DNA of 64,000 nt, taken from positions 75,909,617-75,973,616 of the forward strand of contig NC_087063.1 of the NCBI RefSeq assembly GCF_963678635.1, in the 5' to 3' direction. The notes below the pieces were generated by a model. The model was not told where the DNA came from. It ran no database searches and saw only the letters and a program-made list of their open reading frames with translations. The DNA comes from Symsagittifera roscoffensis. Lineage: Eukaryota; Xenacoelomorpha; Acoela; Convolutidae. The translations under genes were made by a program, and so were the position numbers. How positions within the stretch are numbered: position 1 is the first letter of the stretch; each line of letters begins with the position of its first letter. Positions 9,726-19,705 of the stretch are shown piece by piece.

Positions 9726-11129
9726 ATGAAAGTCCTTCACGTTATTGGAAGCTGTCAGGATGAGTTTTTCTTCAACTTGAGTTTCATGTACGGAAAAAGC
9801 TGCCCCCTCGACGTCCTTAAAGATTTCACATCTTCCTCCGACGAGCCCATCGAGCATAATGTTCAGTATGACTACGCACTTTTTGTGCCTCCGTTCAATA
9901 CTTTTGAGACAGAATCAAACAAACAGGTTGATTCTATTTCGTGGTTCTTCATCAGAGGTCAGAAAACCGATCTCAGCTCAGCTAATCTAGAAACAGCAGT
10001 GGCTAGAATTGACGAGAATCTATTCGTTCCTTCTGCCGCTGACCCAGAATTTAGAGCGAAATATTTGCCGAAAATTGTTCAGGGTCCTTTCAAGACCGGT
10101 CATTTTCTGCATCTGATTGAGACGGAGCAAGAGAACTGTGGTTTATACTCTTTGATGGTACCGCATTTTTTCGACTACTTGTCTTTAACCACAATCCGCT
10201 CCATGTTTGAAGACGTCCTCGGGATCCCGGCACCTGGACCGAGCTCAACATGCTACGCTTTGAGTCAACATAAAGGAATCACGAGATCCGTGTTGAGCAA
10301 TGTGCCTGGAGTTAATATTCCACAAGGAGAGGTGTTGTACTTCAAGGGATCTGACCTTGATGATGTCGGCTTCGATGACTCAGAGTTGCCGAGGGTTTCC
10401 GTTCCATTGCCGATAGTGGTGAAACCAGCTAATGAAGACAATAGTCGTGGTTTGAGTTTGTGCCGGAAAGAGAAGGAGGTTATTCCGGCGTTGCGTAAAG
10501 CGTTCGGGTACGGGGAGTGTGTCGTAATTGAGGAGTTCATACCGGGGCGAGAAGTAAGAGCAGGTTGCTTGGAGGAATCTTTCTGTCCTTTTCTGTCCAA
10601 TGGTGTCCAAAATGGTTCTAAGAGTGACGAGAAACTGCATGTCGTGAGATGCAAAATAGAATATTTAATGCGAGACAAAAATTATCCTGTCAGGCGAGAG
10701 GAAGATAAATTGACGTATGTTTCGAACGCAGAAAATAGCGATGGTGTCCAAGTGTCAACTGTCTCCAAGCAGAATAAGAAAATGGTTCAAGTGAAATGTG
10801 AAAGGGACTTTCTACTTCCGAATGGGGCGCCAAACGCTCTTTCCGAATATTCGATTGGCAAAATTGACGAGGCGGTAAAATGTGCCCATAAGGCATTGAA
10901 GTCACGTGACTTCTCCTTGTTTGATTTCCGCGTGCATGAACAAACAGGCGAGCCCTATTTGATCGAACCGTGTTTTCTTTGGACCTTTTCTCCGCTCTCG
11001 GCTATAAGTTTGTTGATTGCGAAAAGTGACGAGTTTATATCGGACAACGAGAAGCAAGGATCTGACTGGAAGACGGTAGCAAAGAAAATATGGATTAATG
11101 CTGCAGAGAGAAGGAAATTCACTTGCTGA
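9726..11129 (+). CDS. ATP-grasp protein, D-alanine-D-alanine ligase-like, intronless
   Basis: Seen: 468 codons from the first in-frame ATG (the frame extends upstream from 9705 without another ATG) to TGA, no introns. Residues about 150-420 look like an ATP-grasp domain of the Ddl type: PLPIVVKPANEDNSRGL (ATP-binding Lys strand and flexible loop), VVIEEFIPGREVRAG (E-x-F-I-x-G-x-E motif) and FSLFDFRVHEQTGEPYLIE (acidic metal-binding strand). After the last Glu the usual Ddl Asn-containing E-x-N-x-x-P-G motif is replaced by E-P-C-F-L-W, so peptide-ligase specificity is doubtful. Known: Ddl-like ATP-grasps occur in several invertebrates, with no established substrate. Inferred: a cytosolic carboxylate-amine ligase of unknown substrate. 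No signal peptide or membrane segment. A possible polyadenylation signal lies at 11576. Confidence 0.85.
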   Translation: MKVLHVIGSCQDEFFFNLSFMYGKSCPLDVLKDFTSSSDEPIEHNVQYDYALFVPPFNTFETESNKQVDSISWFFIRGQKTDLSSANLETAVARIDENLFVPSAADPEFRAKYLPKIVQGPFKTGHFLHLIETEQENCGLYSLMVPHFFDYLSLTTIRSMFEDVLGIPAPGPSSTCYALSQHKGITRSVLSNVPGVNIPQGEVLYFKGSDLDDVGFDDSELPRVSVPLPIVVKPANEDNSRGLSLCRKEKEVIPALRKAFGYGECVVIEEFIPGREVRAGCLEESFCPFLSNGVQNGSKSDEKLHVVRCKIEYLMRDKNYPVRREEDKLTYVSNAENSDGVQVSTVSKQNKKMVQVKCERDFLLPNGAPNALSEYSIGKIDEAVKCAHKALKSRDFSLFDFRVHEQTGEPYLIEPCFLWTFSPLSAISLLIAKSDEFISDNEKQGSDWKTVAKKIWINAAERRKFTC

Positions 11130-11780
11130 TTTTGAGCTATTTCTTGACTTCAAATAATTTTTTAAAAAGATAACGAAATGTACAATATACCAGGATTTAC
11201 AATGAAAGTTTTGCTTGAATATGTGCAAGTTGAATCAATTTATCGTAACTTTGAGCTTCGAAACCAGGACGTATTTTTTCGCGTTGATTTCTCTGGTTTG
11301 CCCTATTTTGTTGTGTTTTCACTTCTGGTTGCTCATTGAATCATGCGATTTTTTGATGGAGTTTTTTGAGGGTTTGTTAGTAGGTTTTTCTTTCTTGGGC
11401 CGTGAGTTTTCCGATAGTTTTTTTGTCTCTTGTAAACCAGTAGAACAACGTGGTACCCATATGTCAGCTCCAATATGTGTTTTTGTAATAGCTTGGCTTT
11501 TTTGTTTTCAAAATAGCATTTTTCCCTTCTTACGTTTCGAATAGTTTTTGTTCAAAACAATGAAAGGAAGTCAATAATAAAATTTTTTTGTTGAATTTTT
11601 CTTCTTTTCAATCTGATTTAAAGGCGCGCTTTGTGTGCAAATTTATTAGTACTTTTGAAAAATAGAGGCAAATACAAATTCTTTCAAAATATGATAATTG
11701 AATTTTTCAGTTTTTTAACTCAATTACTCAGTTTACGAGCTGGCATGCTCTTTTTTAACGAAAATTGATTACGCTTTCCA
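11130..11780. other. 3' flank of ATP-grasp gene
   Basis: T-rich sequence with the candidate polyadenylation signal at 11576. The hydrophobic 109-codon frame 11215-11544 reflects poly-T composition and is not called. Confidence 0.4.
11576..11581 (+). promoter_or_regulatory. candidate polyadenylation signal AATAAA
   Basis: AATAAA about 447 nt after the ATP-grasp stop, followed by a T-rich stretch. It is the first canonical signal I see downstream of that gene. In AT-rich DNA this hexamer is common, so assignment is tentative. Confidence 0.35.
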
Positions 11781-13085
11781 TTAGCAAGCGTCATCAAACT
11801 GGAAAATAGATTTTTGTCGGGTTAAGAACTTATTTAACACAATCACTTGTATCTTATTTCATATGAATTCAAACTTCGATGCTTGTCCAGCATTTAGCTT
11901 GGAGGTGGAGAATACGTCTGGGATGGCAGAGGTCGTAAATACGGATCTGACCAGGAACTGGTTTTTTTAAACTCGGAATATTCTTTTCTAAAAAAGAGTG
12001 TCGGCCTATAGCTTGCCTGCTTTTGTTTTGTCGGCTTATTTGCCACATCAAATAATTGATTTTTTTTTGTAAACAATTTTCAATATAGTGGCTTGTACTG
12101 TTTTGAATTACTTATGCAATTTTTAATTTTCCTAGCCTTCACTTCGTCTATTCTGCTGGGTTTTTTTTTCGCTTAAAAACTTCATTCGCCTTAAGTGATT
12201 TCGGCTTAAATTTTATCGACAATGTAAGTCGTGTTCTGTTGCTAATTTAAAATTTGAACGTCTCGTTGGCATTTTTCCTCTGAATTCTGGTTTGATGTAA
12301 ACATTTATTTTGAAAAAAAGTGGGATTGGGTCTTTTTAATTTTTTTTGACGTTTTTGTTTTTTTTTCGCAAAATTTTTTTTTTTTTTGCAGAATCTTTTC
12401 TACCGATTTTCCAAAAAGCGATATCAATGGAATTACCTGCTTCTTTCTTTTGTGCCTATATACTCCCGTAGTTTCTTTTTTTAGCCGTCGAAAAATCGGT
12501 GGGGGAATATTTGCCGCTGCGTCCTATTTCTCATACAAAAAGCTGTTTCTGGAAAATTTCAAATTGTTGATTTGTTGACCATTTTGTGGTCTTTTCTCGC
12601 TAACTATCCTGCCAAATCTGATATTATAAGTTTATTCGAAACAACGGGTTGTTGAAAGCCTAACTTTTTAACTGGCTATGTCCAGTTTGTTTCAGAAAAA
12701 AGTTATGGCCTTCATACAAATCGAAGTGTTTTTGTAAACTTTTTGACTTTATGCGAAAACTACCGTTTCAACCTGCCCTTTGCAGCAAGAAATCAAGAAA
12801 TCAGATTTTGAAAATCCTATAAGTAGAGAAACAACTAAGGTTTTGGGCAAAGTCCAATTTTTGAAATCACATTTTTCGCGCCGTTCCAGTATAGCAAATT
12901 CATTCAAGATCAAGATGAAACACATACCTCTCGCTTTGGCTATACCTCTAGTCGTTGATTTATCTAGACATACGAAAATTTTGGTTCACCTAATTTTTTT
13001 CTACACTTGAAATTTTTTTTCGAACTATGTTATTTATGTTTGTGTTGTATCGCAAGTGGCGCGAAGCTCCGCTTCGCCTCTGTGT
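11781..13085 (+). repeat. dispersed repeat family C, copy 2
   Basis: It starts with TTAGCAAGCGTCATCAAACT, as in copy 1, and shares the highly conserved central block (around 11,880-11,970). It ends with the intact tail at 13,045-13,085: ATCGCAAGTGGCGCGAAG, perfect hairpin GCGAAGC-tcc-GCTTCGC, then CTCTGTGT. Confidence 0.8.
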
Positions 13086-13560
13086 TAAAAATTAGCTCCT
13101 CAATTAGCTGCTCGAGTAGTTTTAATTATGAAACAGCTTATGATTTTGTACCATGAAAGATAAGTTCGGTAGCATGTTGTACTTGGCTTGAATATCACGC
13201 GAAATCACCTTTCCAGATATTTATAATTTTAACTAAGCAATTAGTCAACTTGCTGCGGACAGACACGTGAGTCCTAGCAACATAATAGTTTCATTCCTAC
13301 AAACAATTTCACCCATGCGTAACCTAAAAGCATTTGCTTACGCTGCAAGCATTTGTTTGAGGATTCCGCGATTTGTTTGAGGAAGAAGATTTCTTAAAAT
13401 TTGGAACTGTTTTAAAGAATTGTCTCTGAATTCCAGCGTTTGGCCTCCTAATAATTTCTTTTGCGCAATTTTGATAAGCATATGCAGTTTCGACTCTCTT
13501 TGTAACATACTAGTGAAATAATTAATGAATTAATAATAATCAGAATATTGAAATTGGATA
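13086..13560. other. no feature recognised
   Basis: Intergenic sequence between two family C copies; contains short repeats of gcatttg and gatttgtttgagga only. Confidence 0.35.
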
Positions 13561-13599
13561 GCAAAAAAATTGTGATGAAAAAAAAACTTCAATCGAAAT

Positions 13600-14425
13600 T
13601 ACAGGTTGTGTGAATCTCTTCTGTATACGCAGCTACGCCCAAAAGTTTTTACACAAAAAGCTGGTTCTGATTTGTGGACCGTTTTTCGGAAACTTTTTGA
13701 CTTTTACCGATGCCTATCCTGTCAGATCTCGCATTAAGGGTTAAATCGAGACAACAGGTTGTTGAAGTCCTACCTCTATAATAAGCTACGACTCATTTCA
13801 AAAAACGGTATGACCTTCAATTAAGTTGAATTTCATAAGTTTGACCGTTTTTGGAATTTGTGACTTTTCTCGAAAATTACCATGCCAATTTTCAGGTTAA
13901 ATGTGCAATCAAGAAACCTGGTTTTGCAAATTTCTCTGCTTATGTAGTAACGACCTATTTTTTTCAGAAAAAAAATTCTGGATATGGACAGTCAAAGGAC
14001 CGTTTTATAGAAAATTTTGATTTTTAATTATTAGGTCAATCGAAAAACCGGCTGCGAGAATGTTTTTTGCAGAAGCGGCAACTACTTGTTTTTTTTTCTA
14101 GGAAAATTTTTGTGTCCGTGGGAAAATTGAAAAATCCAATATCTTGAAAATTTCCAATCTTTTTATTCGCTTTAGGGCAAAGGTTTTGGGCAAAGTATAA
14201 ATTTTGAAATTGCGCATTTCATCCCGCATCAGTATAACGAATTCAAAATATATCAAACACGTATCTCCAGTTTTATCTGACCAGCTAGTTATGTTTTATG
14301 GAGACATTCGAAAATTTTGTTTCACCTAGTTTTTATCAACATTTTTCATTTCTTTTTCAACTGTTTATGTTTGTTTTATGTTTGTGTTGTAATGCAAGTA
14401 GTCCGAAGCTCCGCTTCGCCTCTGT
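13600..14425 (+). repeat. family C, copy 3 (5'-truncated)
   Basis: Similar to 3060-3935 and 12,540-13,085: the ctacgc-aaa-ttttacacaaaaagctg block, the tcaggttaa block and the terminal gaagctccgcttcgcctctgtgt hairpin at 14,398-14,427. Confidence 0.7.
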
Positions 14426-15170
14426 GTCAATTATATCAATCTCTCACTTCATTCCATTTTTTTGTTATAAGAAAGTTTTTAATAGAACTTCAATTTATGC
14501 CGGTTCTTTTTTTTTTGCTAGTGATTTCTCTAAGAATAGCAAAAGAAAAGAGTTTTTTACAGAAGTTTTGTAGCCGTCGATTTTTTCATCCGAATTCGTT
14601 TTTTTTTCATTCTCCTCGTTTAAGTTTTTGCTTTTATATCTCAACATTATAACACTGTCAAAATTGCCCCTATGCTTATGAATTTGAAGTTAAACAATTT
14701 TATCAATGTCACTGCTTGATGCTTCAGGATGTCAATAATTATCAGGCGACTTGGCTCTAATTCGAAGAGAAAGTACACCAAGTTTGCTCGCTAAGATGAT
14801 TTTGGTTATTTTTATGCACGATAACTGCAAAGGGAATGTAGAAATCACTGACTTCCACTATCAACATTTTCAGCCTGTTTTTTTAAACATAATGATCCAA
14901 TTAAAGTAAATTGTGACCATGTATTAGGGTCATCGTATATGTATGAAAGAGATGAATGCATAATTCTGTTAAAATTGAATCCAAAGTGTGATTGGTCTGA
15001 TTAAAACCATTTCGAAAGGAGCGCAAATTCCTTTATAAGGTTCCTTTGGCTGAATTTTTTTGAAAGTATAACTTTAAATTGCTGAAAAAAAAACGGATAA
15101 AAGTCATGCTTTCAAAAATTTCAAATCACTTTTCTCCGTTTTTTTGTCAACAATTTAATTTATCTTCTCA
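14426..15170. other. no feature recognised
   Basis: T-rich; frames here lack recognisable motifs. Confidence 0.35.
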
Positions 15171-15175
15171 ATTTT

Positions 15176-15222
15176 GACCTTACGTTTTGTATTGCAAGTG
15201 TTACGAAGCACAGCTTTGCCTG
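15176..15222 (+). repeat. family C tail, degenerate
   Basis: tttgtattgcaagtgttacg followed by a decayed hairpin gaagcacagctttgcctgtg. It corresponds to the last 45 bp of family C. Confidence 0.6.
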
Positions 15223-17795
15223 TGTTTGTTTTCTCTTTTCTCTTTTGTATAGAAATTTTGATATATAGAGTTAATACAAACTTTAAAGTGGAAAAATATC
15301 TCGATTGTAAAATTAGCAGAAGTGATTTGCGGATAAGAAAGAATGCTAAGAATATAATGCATACTATATTGGAGCTTCAGATTTCGTTTTTTTTTGTAAA
15401 TTTTTCTGAAATCTGTGGAGTTCTTAATCTCTTTGAAACAATCTTCTTAATTTGAGCACAGTCAAAGTAGACACGGATAAGTCGAACAAGCTCCACTTCG
15501 CTTCTCTGTCGATTATTTGTTTAAATTCAGATATAGGGAAGGAGTCAATTGTGGTGCTAGGCTTATTTTCGCTATTAATATATGTATATGGTATATTAAC
15601 CCTGAGATGAAATAAATGGCCGGATTTCATCTTTTAATTGCTCTGCCAGCTTAAAAGATCCAGCTTAATCAGTCAGCTTATGCTATGTCATTTTGGTAAA
15701 GTTAGTTGTTTTGAGGTTGTACCATCATTTTGATATAACTTAAGCCTTGAAAACAACAAGAGAAAAGAAGGGCTTCCAGCTTCGGTTTATTGTGACCATG
15801 CAAGCATAAAAGCCATAAATGAGTATAAACTAACCAGAGTTGGAACCGGACCTGTATTTGAGGCCCGGCCCGTCCCGGTTGTGAAACAAAAATTGACGAA
15901 AGCAAGAGTAGTAACAGGTGAAATTGATTGAATCATGTTCGTGAAATATGTGTGCCTTATATATCCTATCGCAAAGGTGTTATTGAGTCGCGATGCAGCA
16001 AGGTGTCGATACATCATAAGTTGCTGGTAGCCTCAACAGGTGTGAAGGGAAGTTTCAAAAGAAGTGAAGCTAGCGAGCAAAAATTTTGAATCGACTGACA
16101 ATGCGGATTTTGGAGTAAAATGCTAAGACATGCTTTGTGTGGAATCCGCAGACAATTGCGTTTTAGCACTTGAAGGAAATTGGAGCGAAATGTCGCTGGG
16201 TTCCACTCCTTGTCTGTGGATTCTGCAATCGATTTTTTCTTTTGTCGCTGGATTGTACAAGTGACAAAATCCAAAATTCCATCCATAGATTAAAAGAATA
16301 AATTGACCGCGGAACCCAACTGACTAATTGTGGAATCCAGCGACATTTAATTTAGTCCACTTCATCTTCCAAAACACGTTTGTCTCCGAAATTTACTGAC
16401 AAACAATATTTTGTCGGCATTTTGTGTAGGGATCATTTGATTGTAGAATCCATTGGCAAAAGTCTCTAAAACATTCAAAAGATTTGTCCGTGGAATTCAG
16501 ACGCATGAAAGCTCATATATGGTCTGAGTTATAAAACTGAGCTTGGCGTCGTAATGGTGTAGCGTCGTCTTAATGTCCCATCAAAACAGTTGTCGTCTTA
16601 ATGACTGTCGTCTTATTTGCCGGTCACCATCATAAAATGATGAAAAGATACTATCCTGGTTGTTCTTTCTTTTATTTTGAGAAATTTGCCCTATGTAAAG
16701 GCGAAAACTTGCTTACTTTTGACACCGGACCGTGTAACGAGCGTATAATAATTGTATTATTTGGGGAATTTGGGCTATAGTGGTGAATACAAATGCCGTT
16801 GTTTGTACTTGTAACGTTTAAAGACCTTGCTTCCAAGGTGCGCTTGGGTGTTGTTAAGAGAAGCCTTAGATCTTTAAAGTATAATTGATAGACTGTGTCA
16901 TATCCACGCTTGCTCAGGCGTGACTGGAGAAGGTTTGATGCCTGCTTTTAAAGAAATATTTCGAATGATGAAAAGTTTTGTTAAAAATTGACTTCAACTG
17001 TTTTTATTCAGTATTTTTTGATATTTTAATTATTTGCTCACTTTATAGACGCAGCACCTACAGAGTAAAAAAATTAAGTTGAAATAGAAAATTTGTTTCT
17101 CTAATTTGGAGAACTATCAAGTGTTAAGGTTAATTTTTTTTTTTTTTGCGTCGATTTTTGCATTTGGGTTGTACTGCAATGGTAAGAAAACCATCAGAGT
17201 GAATTCGCAGCAAATTAGATGTTCAAAGAGCTAGATCCAGGTGCTGCCTTACTGGGACAGACAAGCTAGTGTCGCATGTCTCTGTCTTCGTTTCATATCC
17301 TGCTCGTGAAGTTGGTTAACGGGTCAACCAGGTTCGCTTACATTCGTGAATTTCCTTGATGTGGACCCTCTTCGTTGCTCGAGTTTTTGTCGGATCTTTG
17401 TTCAGCGTATCTTGGTTTGTCTCATCAGTCATGACCAATCAGTCGTGGGTGACCAACCGGGTCTTGAAATAGAGACTGTTGGCTTGGCATTAGCTATTCT
17501 CATATAGAAGCAGGGTTTTCCGGTTTCCAACGTGTATATTTCTCTGTTATTTCTACTGACAGTGACAAGAGCTCGTAAAAAGAGCCCGGTCATAGCCGCT
17601 TCTGCTTTTTCTAGTTCCGGCTGCTGTTTGGTCATTGTTTTTCGTCTTAAATCAACCCAATTTGAGAAAAACAAGTTTAAGTTTTTAAGTTTAATTCGGT
17701 TTTTCCGGATAATTAAATCAGCACTGTAGATTTTTTGTTTTCATGTTATATCGAATTCTAAAATGCTTATGTAGATATTGGATTTTTGTTCTGAC
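15223..17795. other. no gene recognised; scattered short motif repeats
   Basis: From 16,135 to 16,500 a phrase like ggaatcc-cagacaa or its reverse complement recurs about six times. At 16,550-16,610 cgtcgtcttaatg-like phrases recur three times. No coding feature; the 81-codon minus frame at 17,429-17,674 is unrecognised. Confidence 0.35.
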
Positions 17796-18395
17796 CTTCT
17801 GAAAAATGTAGGGGAGCTTTGTGTTCGGGTGTGTTTAAGTATTTTCTTTTTATTATCCACGCAAAATCATGTACCACAAATAATCATCGGAATGAGTCGA
17901 GTGATAAGTGATATATCATATTAAAGCCCTTTCAGTCGTGATTCGAACGACATTAACTTTTTTTCATTTTCTCCTGTTGAGAAACACCGGTTTGTAATTC
18001 TTATTTCTTGTGTAATTTTGAGTTAAAAAGGTGAGCGTGCAGGGCTTACAATAGCTTATTCAAGCTTAAATTAGGCCATTTAAACTTAGTTTTACTCGAG
18101 TAAAACTAGTTTCAGGAGATTTTTTATGCCATTTGGAATCAAAAACTTGGGAATCAGAAGACTTTTTGTTTTTTTAGCCATTTTTCTTTCAAAACTGGTT
18201 TTATTGGTCTATTCGACTATGACTGTCGCATCTGCCTAGTCTCTGTTTTTGTTCAGATTTTTTTATCACAGAAAAAATTGGCAGTCTTAAGAAATATGAA
18301 CAAAATCTACATTTTAGGCAAATTAATGGTTGGTACATTCTATGCTACTTGCACAGTAACCGGCTATCCTTGTTTAGATTTGTTCAGAAATCTTG
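17796..18395 (+). repeat. dispersed repeat family E, copy 1
   Basis: Shares with 18,640-19,165 and 35,065-35,675: gtaccacaaataatcat, tgatatatcatattaaagcc, cagtcgtgattcgaacgac, a block with repeated taaaactagttt-type phrases, and an end block acttgcacagtaaccg. Non-coding. Confidence 0.8.
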
Positions 18396-18639
18396 AGTTA
18401 TATGGTTCTAGGATTAATTACTATAGTCACAGTACTATAGTACTAAGTTTTCCCGATTAATTGCTATCATCGCAAGTTTCATGAACATATTGTTATTCGA
18501 GTTCCCAAGAGTTCGGGACTATTGTTATCGAAATTTCAGTTCCTAAATTCAGTATTTTTATTTTTCGAGCATTGGCCAATTGAAACACATTGAGTGTTAA
18601 GACAAATTTTATTTGGCTCCAGGCAAGGGTCTCTTTTAT

Positions 18640-19165
18640 TTACGACTATTGAAAATAGGGAGGAACTTTGTAGTCGGGTATGTTTTAGTTTTTTTTCTGT
18701 TTTCCTCGCAAAATCAGGTACCACAATTAATCATCGAACTGGGCTACGTGATATATCTTAGTGAAGCCCTTCCAGTCGTGATTCGAACGACATTAAAAAA
18801 TTTTTCAAATAAAATTTGCCAGGGTCGAGAAAAACCGGTTTGTATTTTGAGTTTTGGTCTAATTCCAAACTAATATGGCATAAGCGTGTAGTCTTACAAG
18901 CTGAATTATGCCTAATTTAAGACCTTAAAACTCAATTTTAAGCAAGTAAAACTAGTTTTTGGAGGTTTTTAGCTTCGTTTTGGGAACCAAAAAATATGTC
19001 TAAATTAAATTTTTACGTCAGATCTTTTTATCACACTAAGCAGAAAAAACTACACTCATTTGGAAAAATTTTTTTCTAAAACATAGTTTGGTAAAGACTC
19101 TATGGTTGGAACATTCTGTGCTACTTGCACAGTAACCGGATATCCTTGTGTAAATTTGTGTTTTT
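18640..19165 (+). repeat. dispersed repeat family E, copy 2
   Basis: Starts ttgaaaatagggaggaactt, carries the cgtgattcgaacgacatta palindrome at about 18,775 and ends with tgctacttgcacagtaaccg at 19,119-19,138. Direct orientation relative to copy 1. Confidence 0.8.
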
Positions 19166-19705
19166 TGAACTATGCCATCATAAAGACGAGGTAAGAAAAG
19201 CCTGGAAATCTGAATTTTTTTCCTTCTTGTTCTTGTCGACACCGCGAAAAATTGTTTCAAGATTTTCATTTCAGCTCTAATCACGGCTCCTGGGCTTCAA
19301 TTTGATATAATAATTGACTATATACTTTTTTGAGATGCCTGAGTTTACGTGAAAAAAAAAACGCGTTCAGATCGTAACAAAAATATATCTTAGTCTTCGG
19401 AACATTAAATGCTGTAGAAGGAGGATGCAAGTAACGTTGTTGCTCTATCAATCTCTTCGGTGGTGTCTTTCAGATATTCTGGTGTTCAACGTTTAAAAAA
19501 ATGTATCGTTAAGACGACAAGAAATATGGAGTGAGCTAAAATGTACAAGCACAGCAAATATTGGATTATACAAAATTGAAATCAGAATTTAATTAAAAGA
19601 GCTCAGTCGTTTTCTTATTAATATTATCTCGGCGGTAATCGTTGAATATTTTTTTCTGTCGTCGCAGAACTTTCTACGAAATTTGTGTTTTTCAGTGATG
19701 ATGCC
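19166..19705. other. 5' flank of the giant exon
   Basis: Two acceptor-like sites precede the coding frame: ttctgtcgtcgcag ending at 19,668 and gtgtttttcag ending at 19,695. If transcription ran through unspliced, ATGs at 19,698 and 19,701 would open an eight-codon frame overlapping the main start and ending at 19,724. Confidence 0.4.

Noticed and set aside
10265-10678. 137-codon minus-strand frame
   Set aside because: Antisense shadow of the ATP-grasp gene.
14298-14652. Hydrophobic multi-pass membrane frames
   Set aside because: Driven by poly-T composition in two overlapping frames within and beside a family C tail.
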